Below, piece by piece: positions 1 to 4,708 of a DNA stretch of 5,555 nt. The notes under the pieces were generated by a model. The model did no database searches, was not told where the DNA came from, and was given only the letters and a program-made list of their open reading frames with translations. The stretch comes from Rhodothermaceae bacterium (GTDB taxonomy: Bacteria > Bacteroidota > Rhodothermia > Rhodothermales > Rubricoccaceae). A program made the translations under genes and the position numbers. The DNA lies in NCBI GenBank assembly GCA_013003465.1, contig JABDIZ010000386.1, forward strand, positions 1 through 5,555, read 5' to 3'. The number at the start of each line of letters is the position of its first letter. Positions within the stretch are counted from its first letter, which is position 1.

Positions 1-155
1 CGTAGGACATGTGCCTCGGTTTCATAGACGGGCGAAACGGCCTCCACCACAGTACCCTCCGCCGCATCCAACGATGCCACGGCGGCACGGAGCGCGGCCA
101 GCCGGTCGCCTGCGTTCGCGCCCAGCCCTACAAACGCGGTCACCGCGTCGGTCAC
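1..155 (-). CDS. folK: 2-amino-4-hydroxy-6-hydroxymethyldihydropteridine pyrophosphokinase (HPPK), N-terminal part only
   Basis: The first 51 codons of a cytoplasmic folate-pathway enzyme that transfers pyrophosphate from ATP to 6-hydroxymethyl-7,8-dihydropterin, the step following FolB. The visible protein opens with the HPPK signature FVGLGANAGDR (residues 8-18), equivalent to the family's GSNxGD loop, and continues to SPVYETEA (residues 41-48), matching the family's S-x-x-Y-E-T-E strand. The start is a GTG at 155-153 that overlaps the folB stop as GTGA, so translation is probably coupled to folB. The conserved N-terminal loop lies at the usual distance from this start, and no upstream start fits better. 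The ATP-binding and catalytic residues further downstream lie outside the window, so whether the gene is intact cannot be judged. FolB-FolK adjacency is common in bacteria and supports both calls. Confidence 0.92.
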   Translation of the reverse strand, partial: MTDAVTAFVGLGANAGDRLAALRAAVASLDAAEGTVVEAVSPVYETEAHVL

Positions 156-517
156 GAGCGGCTCAGGCGGTAGGCCGCTTCCGCGCGGTCGCACGGCCCC
201 CCGACGGGCGGGTTGGGCTTGCGCACCGTCACTTCGACGCGCTCGATGGCGGGGTAGTGCTCCAGCACGGCGTGCGCGATGCGGTAGGCAATCCGTTCAA
301 TGAGGTAGGACGAGTTGCCTGTGACGACCTCTTTTACGAACGCATAGACGCGCTCGTAATCCACGGTCTTATCGAGGTCATCGGTCTGCGCCGCCTCGTC
401 TACGTCGAGGTCCATTGCTACGTCCACCTCATAGCGCCCGCCGATGCGATGCTCCTCCTGCATCACGCCGTGGTGGGCATAGAAGACGGCGTTGACGAGG
501 CGAACGGTAGCGAGCAT
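152..517 (-). CDS. folB: Dihydroneopterin aldolase
   Basis: A 121-aa cytoplasmic enzyme that cleaves 7,8-dihydroneopterin to 6-hydroxymethyl-7,8-dihydropterin and glycolaldehyde in tetrahydrofolate synthesis. The length is typical for the family, which forms homo-octamers. By eye it aligns without gaps to the Staphylococcus aureus enzyme as I remember it: FYAHHG (12-17), catalytic-loop Glu22, Tyr54 in TVDYERVY, pterin-binding Glu74 in LIERIA, and catalytic Lys100 in VRKPNPP. All key residues are present, so it should be active. The ATG at 517 puts the first strand (TVRLVNAVFYAHHG) at the normal position. The 28 bp before it hold no Shine-Dalgarno motif (the bases next to the ATG read CTCC). 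The gene lies 28 bp after the small membrane-protein gene and overlaps folK by four bases, making it the fourth gene of the leftward operon. Confidence 0.96.
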   Translation of the reverse strand: MLATVRLVNAVFYAHHGVMQEEHRIGGRYEVDVAMDLDVDEAAQTDDLDKTVDYERVYAFVKEVVTGNSSYLIERIAYRIAHAVLEHYPAIERVEVTVRKPNPPVGGPCDRAEAAYRLSRS

Positions 518-545
518 GGAGGCGCCAGATGGGTACGGCTCGAAT

Positions 546-773
546 CTACGTGCGCCGACGGATTGCCCCGAGGCGCACGAGCTTGAGGATCAGAAGAAGC
601 GGAAGCGCCCCGTGGAAGACGAGGTCGAAGAGATCCTCCGGCTGCGTCAGTTCGCCTGCGATGAGCCAGCGAAGATCGCGCAGGAGGTGCGGCTCCGGGC
701 TGAACGGCGCTAGGCCGAGCAGGAGCGCACCCACAATCAAGGGGAGCAACGGAAGGCGGTCGAGCCAGCGCAT
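546..773 (-). CDS. Small inner-membrane protein with two hydrophobic segments, function unknown
   Basis: A 75-aa protein with two hydrophobic stretches (about residues 7-24 and 50-66) separated by a polar, proline-containing segment (SPEPHLLRDLRWLIAGELTQPEDLFD), and a basic tail (RRRT) that by the positive-inside rule should be cytoplasmic. From memory it matches a widespread family of roughly 70-aa proteins with an LxPFxPEPHL...DLFDLxxHG...LLxLKLVR pattern. Databases often label this family 'RND transporter', but it is far too short to be an RND pump, so I do not carry that function over. The ATG at 773-771 shares one base with the stop of the upstream cytochrome gene (TGATG), which indicates translational coupling. 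Conservation of the central PEPH and DLFD motifs and the tight spacing support a real gene. It could be an accessory or assembly subunit for the neighbouring haem proteins, but that is guesswork. Confidence 0.8.
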   Translation of the reverse strand: MRWLDRLPLLPLIVGALLLGLAPFSPEPHLLRDLRWLIAGELTQPEDLFDLVFHGALPLLLILKLVRLGAIRRRT

Positions 774-1783
774 CAGAGGCCGAGTTGGTCGAGGAGCACA
801 GCATCCTCGGGTGCGAGGACACCTGCCTCACGGTCGGCGAGAAGTTGCGCCGTGTACAGCGTGGCGTAGAGGCCGAGCACGCCGTCGCTGCGCTTGGCGT
901 GCTCGTTGAACAATGCCGTCGCCTCGGCAGTGGTGGGAGCCGCGCGCAGTGCCTCAGCGATGTGGATCGTTCGGGGTCCATAGGGCCCTTCGGGCGCAGC
1001 GGCCGGAAAGCTCTTTTCGGGATCAAAGCGCCGCTGTCCGAGGTGACACCCGACGCACTGCACAGGCGCTCGCAACGCGCGCGGCGCGGTGCTGGTCGCG
1101 GGTACGCGTTGTCCGCTGGCATCGTAGACGGCGAAGTCCCAGAAGCTATCCGCCCGGCGTCGCTTGACCGTCGTCTCGACGACCTGGCCGTCCAACCAGT
1201 GCTCGGCGATGAATACCGTACCCGCCGGGTAGATGATCTGCTCCCCGGCTTCGCGATACCCCTCCAGCGTCTCTCGCAGCGCATCCTCGCGGACGTAGAT
1301 GCGCCGACGGGCCGCCGTCACCACGCCATCCACGTCGAGCGTAACCCATGATGAATCACTCGCCGCAAATCCAGCGTCGGCCCGAAACGCATCGAGCGTC
1401 GGCGGGAGACCCCGTGCGTCGTAGTAGGTGGCTTCGATGAAGGCGACGAACTCGTCCCAGTCGAGCGTGCCGTCGTCGTTCGCATCACGAAGGGCATCGC
1501 GAACAGATGGATCGAGCGCCTCAGGACGCAACACAAACGCAGTACCGTCGCGGCCAAGTAGCCCCGTTCCCTCTGGGTCCTCTCCCTCGGCCGCGAGCCC
1601 ACTGAGGTAGTAGTGCAGCAACCGTTCCTCGTTGCTCTTGTCGAGGTCTACACGGAGCCCGTCGGCGCCTTCGCCGCAGGCGGCGAGAAAAGAGAGGACG
1701 GAAAGAATAGAGAAAACAGAGAAAACAGAGCGGGCTCGCGCGCGCTGTTTCTCCCTCTCCCCCTTTCTCAACAAAGCGCTCAC
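773..1783 (-). CDS. Lipoprotein with an EF-hand loop and a cytochrome P460-like monohaem domain
   Basis: A 336-aa exported haem protein. Its N-terminus is an Arg/Lys-rich n-region (1-18), a Ser/Val/Phe/Leu hydrophobic core (19-33) and a lipobox LAAC with Cys36, so it is probably a membrane-anchored lipoprotein facing the periplasm or cell surface. Residues 100-111 (DANDDGTLDWDE) form a textbook EF-hand calcium loop with acidic or Asn ligands at positions 1, 3, 5 and 9, Gly at 6 and Glu at 12. A degenerate second loop lies near 148-159 (Asp150, Asp152, Gly153, but Thr at position 1 and Arg at 12). Residues about 180-262 follow the cytochrome P460 pattern: PAGTVFIAEHW, a Lys-containing strand (Lys207), FWDFAVYDASG, then one haem site CVGCH (243-247) followed by a DPEKSFP-like ending. 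About 75 further residues of unknown role follow. In Nitrosomonas P460 a lysine is cross-linked to the haem; Lys207 is a candidate by position only. The start is GTG, overlapping the upstream cytochrome stop as GTGA. The P460 assignment is by pattern; a generic cytochrome c domain is the alternative. Confidence 0.82.
   Translation of the reverse strand: MSALLRKGEREKQRARARSVFSVFSILSVLSFLAACGEGADGLRVDLDKSNEERLLHYYLSGLAAEGEDPEGTGLLGRDGTAFVLRPEALDPSVRDALRDANDDGTLDWDEFVAFIEATYYDARGLPPTLDAFRADAGFAASDSSWVTLDVDGVVTAARRRIYVREDALRETLEGYREAGEQIIYPAGTVFIAEHWLDGQVVETTVKRRRADSFWDFAVYDASGQRVPATSTAPRALRAPVQCVGCHLGQRRFDPEKSFPAAAPEGPYGPRTIHIAEALRAAPTTAEATALFNEHAKRSDGVLGLYATLYTAQLLADREAGVLAPEDAVLLDQLGL
1685..1729 (-). 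repeat. Five tandem 9-bp units encoding the signal-peptide hydrophobic core
   Basis: On the coding strand this 45-bp stretch is five 9-bp units, the first two identical (TCTGTTTTC) and the next three diverged. They encode SVF-SVF-SIL-SVL-SFL, residues 19-33 of the lipoprotein signal peptide. It stands out as a pyrimidine-rich, A/T-rich patch in GC-rich DNA. A gain or loss of one unit would keep the frame and change the hydrophobic-core length by three residues. Confidence 0.75.
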
Positions 1784-3912
1784 AGTGCGTCGAGTTGCTG
1801 AAGGTAGGCGGTGGCTTGCGGGTTGCCGGGACTGAGGCGCAGGAGGTGTTCGAAGTGGCGCCGCGCCTCAGCGGGGCGCTCCTGCCGCATGCGGATGACG
1901 CCCAGGTTGCCGATGGCAGCGAGGTAAGCCGGCTCGTAGCGGAGGATGGCTTCGAACTGCTCCGCGGCCGCGTTCAGGTCGTCGGAGGAGAGTAGGGCCG
2001 CGCCCAGGTTGGTGCGCGCCTCTAAGAGCGTGGGATCCAGCGCGACGGCTTCTTGCAGCGCCGCAGTGGCCTCCTCGAAACGGCCGGCCTGGAAGAGTTG
2101 GAAGCCGAGGTTGTTCCACGCATCGGGGTGGCGGACAGGATCGCGGCGGACGGCCTCGCGGTACCGCGCAATGGCGGCCTCGCTCTGCCCCGCGGCCGCG
2201 AGGGCGTCGGCCAGTTTAACATGCGCCTCGGTGAAGGCGGGCGCGAGCGCCACGGCGCGTTGCAACGGTTCAATGGCCGCGCGAGCGTCTCCCCGGCGCA
2301 GGCGAACCTCGCCCAGCCAGAAGTGCGCAGGCGCATCCTCCGGATGCCGCGTGATGGCCTCGGCCAGCACCTGCTCGGCTTCCTGCTGCGCGTTCATGTC
2401 GGCCAATGCGCGCCCAAGCACCACGCGCGCCTCCGGCCGCTCGGCGCCTCCGGCCAATCCCTCACGGATCCGCGCCACGATATCGGGGAGATAAGCAGGC
2501 AACGCGTGTTCCGTCTCGTAAAGCGCCCAGTAGGCGAGGCCTTCCTCGACCGCCGCCTCGGCAGCGGACCGTACGCGTTGCTCGGCCCCGGCGAGCCGCG
2601 CCTCTCGCGCGGTCGCGTCCACGAGTTGGAACGGGGTGGCACGGGCCACCCCGCGTTCAATAGACTCCGGCGCTACCGCAGGCGGCAATGTGCGCCGAAT
2701 CCAGTGATCGGTGAACGTGACGTGGGGAATGTCATCGGTGCCGCTGGTGCGCATATGGCAACTCACGCAGTCGCCTGTCATCGCCTCGATGCGGCTATCG
2801 GCCGCGGGGCGCGCGCAGACGGCATCGTGGGCCTCACCCCCATGGCACGACTGGCAGACCGCATTGAAGTGATCGGCACCGAGTTCGGCCGTGGGTTGGT
2901 GTGGGTCGTGGCAGGTCGTGCAGGTCAACGGACGCTCCGTGCCCTGCGAAGCCGTATAGCACAGGCTCTGCATCATGCGGAGCGCATGCGACGAGATCCC
3001 GAAACGCTCGGGGTCCTCGAGCTGCTCGGCCTTGACGTAGACCGTCCGGTGATCGCTGAGGGGCGTGCCAGGCCGGTAGGTGGTCGGGTCCTCGCCCGGC
3101 ACAAAGACCGTCTTGCCGGTCAGGTGGCACTGCTGGCATACAGCGAGGCGCAACCCCGCCTCCAGACGGGCGGGATTGACGATGGTGGGATCGGGGCCCT
3201 CAACGTCTTCCGTGATCAGCCGCGCCTCGACATGGGCTTCGCCGGGCCCGTGGCAGCGCTCGCAGGTGATGCCGAGCGGCACCTCGGTGTAGAAGTTCTG
3301 CGCGCCCACCGCGAACCCCGGCTGAGCGTTGTGGCACGTCATGCATTCGAGCACGATGGGCCGCTCGAAGCGGCTGTTGGTCTGCGCGTAGCCGGGACTG
3401 AGGTCCCACACCGCCCGCTCGACGTACCACGTTAGCGGCATCTCCGTCACATAGCCGCCTTCCTCTCCGCCGATCCCGACTGTCATGAAATACGAGCGCG
3501 TGGCATTGCCCGAACCGACGACATGGCTCACGGCATAGAGCCGCTCATAGCCTGGCGTGTCGGGCCGCGTCTCGCGCTGAACCAGCGTGTCGCCGCGCAG
3601 GATCGCCTGGTAACAGTATCCGCTGGGCTCGTGGCAGACGAGCGGGCTCGCGCCGTTGCCGTCGAGCTGCTCGGGCGCGGTGTCGGGGTCGAAGCGCGAA
3701 ACCGAGCGCCCCATGCCGGTCGCGTGGTAGCTCGCATAGAGATCCGCATGGCATTGCTCACAGGCCTCGTCGCCCACGTACGCCGACGCCTGGACACCGA
3801 GCGCCGGGGGCTCCACCTCGTCCGTCCGGCATCCTGCTTGGCCCACCGCGAGCGCCACCAAGAGCGCTAGCGCGCCACCGAGTCGGAGAGCAAAAGTGTG
3901 AGAAGCCTGCAT
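1780..3912 (-). CDS. Exported heptahaem cytochrome c with C-terminal TPR repeats
   Basis: A 710-aa exported electron-transfer protein. Residues 1-27 form a signal peptide, and Cys28 in VGQAGC suggests lipoprotein processing, although Gln at -3 is a poor lipobox, so signal peptidase I cleavage is also possible. Seven CxxCH haem sites are visible: CEQCH 51-55, CMTCH 190-194, CERCH 217-221, CQQCH 259-263, CTTCH 331-335, CQSCH 353-357 and CVSCH 382-386. Surrounding signatures (CERCHGPGEAH, CTTCHDPH, CVSCHM...TDHWIRR) belong to the cytochrome c554/c'-like multihaem proteins that are often fused to TPRs. His227, His338, His397 and His403 are possible axial ligands. Extra cysteines 93, 100, 318 and 366 are not in haem motifs and may form disulfides. 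Residues about 493-697 hold roughly six TPR units (e.g. AWNNLGFQLFQAGRFEEATAALQEAVALDP), a likely partner-binding scaffold. It is the first gene of the leftward operon and its stop overlaps the P460-like gene start (GTGA). No clear Shine-Dalgarno precedes the ATG. The substrate is unknown. Confidence 0.93.
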   Translation of the reverse strand: MQASHTFALRLGGALALLVALAVGQAGCRTDEVEPPALGVQASAYVGDEACEQCHADLYASYHATGMGRSVSRFDPDTAPEQLDGNGASPLVCHEPSGYCYQAILRGDTLVQRETRPDTPGYERLYAVSHVVGSGNATRSYFMTVGIGGEEGGYVTEMPLTWYVERAVWDLSPGYAQTNSRFERPIVLECMTCHNAQPGFAVGAQNFYTEVPLGITCERCHGPGEAHVEARLITEDVEGPDPTIVNPARLEAGLRLAVCQQCHLTGKTVFVPGEDPTTYRPGTPLSDHRTVYVKAEQLEDPERFGISSHALRMMQSLCYTASQGTERPLTCTTCHDPHQPTAELGADHFNAVCQSCHGGEAHDAVCARPAADSRIEAMTGDCVSCHMRTSGTDDIPHVTFTDHWIRRTLPPAVAPESIERGVARATPFQLVDATAREARLAGAEQRVRSAAEAAVEEGLAYWALYETEHALPAYLPDIVARIREGLAGGAERPEARVVLGRALADMNAQQEAEQVLAEAITRHPEDAPAHFWLGEVRLRRGDARAAIEPLQRAVALAPAFTEAHVKLADALAAAGQSEAAIARYREAVRRDPVRHPDAWNNLGFQLFQAGRFEEATAALQEAVALDPTLLEARTNLGAALLSSDDLNAAAEQFEAILRYEPAYLAAIGNLGVIRMRQERPAEARRHFEHLLRLSPGNPQATAYLQQLDAL

Positions 3913-4045
3913 GACGCGTACGCCGAGTTACCAGACAAGCCCTTAATACAGAGCCCGAGGAGGCCGAAAATAGCGAAGGACTCGGCCCGACGGCCTGTCC
4001 CCTCGCACTCCGTCTCATTCCGGTACAGCGCTTGCCTTCCTCAAG
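3913..4045. other. Divergent intergenic region
   Basis: This 133-bp gap separates the two divergent gene blocks and must hold the start signals for the leftward block, and probably the rightward one. Apart from the leftward promoter candidate I see no convincing operator, riboswitch or rightward promoter. The short complementary words AGGCCG (3961-3966) and CGGCCT (3991-3996) are 24 bases apart and too weak to call. Confidence 0.6.
3943..3971 (-). promoter_or_regulatory. Candidate promoter of the leftward operon
   Basis: Reading leftward, a TATTAA (-10-like) at 3948-3943 lies 17 bp from an ATTTTC (-35-like) at 3971-3966. Transcription would begin near 3936, about 24 nt before the cytochrome ATG. 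Location and spacing are good and this is the most A/T-rich part of the gap, but the -35 match is poor. It fits neither the strict sigma-70 consensus nor the TAnnTTTG promoter known in Bacteroidota. Confidence 0.3.
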
Positions 4046-4065
4046 ATGACGCATTTCTGCGTCGT
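4046..4065 (+). promoter_or_regulatory. Hairpin enclosing the assigned start codon
   Basis: ATGACGCA (4046-4053) can pair with TGCGTCGT (4058-4065) around the loop TTTC, giving an 8-bp stem with one G-U pair. The ATG of the 212-aa frame forms its first three pairs. In RNA this could sequester the start codon and limit initiation. Alternatively it may be 5'-leader structure if translation starts at the in-frame GTG at 4100. There is no trailing U-run in either direction, so it is unlikely to be a terminator. Confidence 0.4.
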
Positions 4066-4684
4066 TATTCCGCCTATAGACCTGCTCCTCGTTACGGAAG
4101 TGCCCTCGCGCATTCCATCTGGCCCTCCCCTCCCCAGCCGTGCCGTCCTGCTCATCGGCGGCCTAGCGCTGCTCTGCCTCGTGCTGCTGGCCACCCTCAC
4201 CTTCGCCGTGTCGAACGCCGACGCGCCCTCCCTCGCCCTCGACGCCCCGCCGGATCCGGTTGCGGCGGCACGGCTCGATGCTACGACGACTCGCTCGCCT
4301 CAGCGCACTGAGGCTGGTTCTGATGCGGTCTATGCGGCCGAGCCGAACGCCATTCCCACCGGCGTGCTGACCGCCCTCGAACAGGCGTCCGAAGAGCCCA
4401 TCGAAGTGGAGTTCAACCGCCTGCTCGACGCCATCCAGCACGGCTTCGGCGAATCGAGCGTCCAGATCGAACCCACCCTCCGGCCCTATGCGGCCCGCAT
4501 CGCTGGTCGGCTCAACGTTCGACCGGTGTCCTTTACGGTGCGCGTCGCCGCCCCCGACCGTGCCCTGGCCCAAGCCCGTGCCCGCGCCCTCGGCCGTCTG
4601 TTCGACGCGATGGGTGTGGTGTCGAGCCGCCTTTCCTTCACTCCTCGGGCAGGCGCCCCCGGCCTCAGCGCCGAACTCGCCTGA
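4046..4684 (+). CDS. Single-pass membrane protein with a degenerate OmpA/MotB-like C-terminal region
   Basis: A 212-aa protein not recognised by name. An N-terminal segment of about 32 residues precedes one strong transmembrane helix (33-55, LLIGGLALLCLVLLATLTFAV). A low-complexity Ala/Pro/Asp/Thr linker follows (56-105), then a C-terminal domain (about 117-203). The order there, a strand with VEF, a helix (YAARIAGRL), a strand (VSFTVRVAA), a helix rich in ARARALGRLFDAMGV and a last strand (SRLSFTPRAG), resembles OmpA/MotB peptidoglycan-binding domains. The usual GHTDxxG and NxxLS motifs are absent, so peptidoglycan binding is doubtful. The start is uncertain: the ATG at 4046 lies in a hairpin with no Shine-Dalgarno motif, while an in-frame GTG at 4100 (codon 19) would give a more usual 14-residue cytoplasmic lead before the helix. 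It is followed after 24 bp by another membrane-anchored protein, probably in the same operon. The function is unknown. Confidence 0.72.
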   Translation: MTHFCVVIPPIDLLLVTEVPSRIPSGPPLPSRAVLLIGGLALLCLVLLATLTFAVSNADAPSLALDAPPDPVAAARLDATTTRSPQRTEAGSDAVYAAEPNAIPTGVLTALEQASEEPIEVEFNRLLDAIQHGFGESSVQIEPTLRPYAARIAGRLNVRPVSFTVRVAAPDRALAQARARALGRLFDAMGVVSSRLSFTPRAGAPGLSAELA

Positions 4685-4708
4685 TTCTTTCTGCCAACCT
4701 CCCCTGCC

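Noticed and set aside
11..586. 191-codon plus-strand frame across folK and folB
   Set aside because: Antisense to folB, which carries all catalytic residues; the product is a shadow.
463..1284. 273-codon minus-strand frame overlapping the P460-like gene
   Set aside because: A different frame of the same strand; its product is Arg/Ser/Pro-rich low complexity, while the alternative frames hold the CxxCH site and the membrane protein.
2053..3435. 460-codon open frame on the plus strand
   Set aside because: It is antisense to the multihaem-TPR gene, which has seven CxxCH motifs and clear TPRs. The plus-strand product is Arg/Gly/Ala-rich without recognisable domains.
3961..3996. Inverted repeat AGGCCG/CGGCCT as terminator or operator
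   Set aside because: Only 6 bp with a 24-base loop and no U-run; expected by chance in GC-rich DNA.
3758..4054. 98-codon minus-strand frame spanning the intergenic region
   Set aside because: Its product is basic low-complexity sequence, it overlaps the cytochrome's signal-peptide region in another frame, and it would fill the only promoter-bearing gap.
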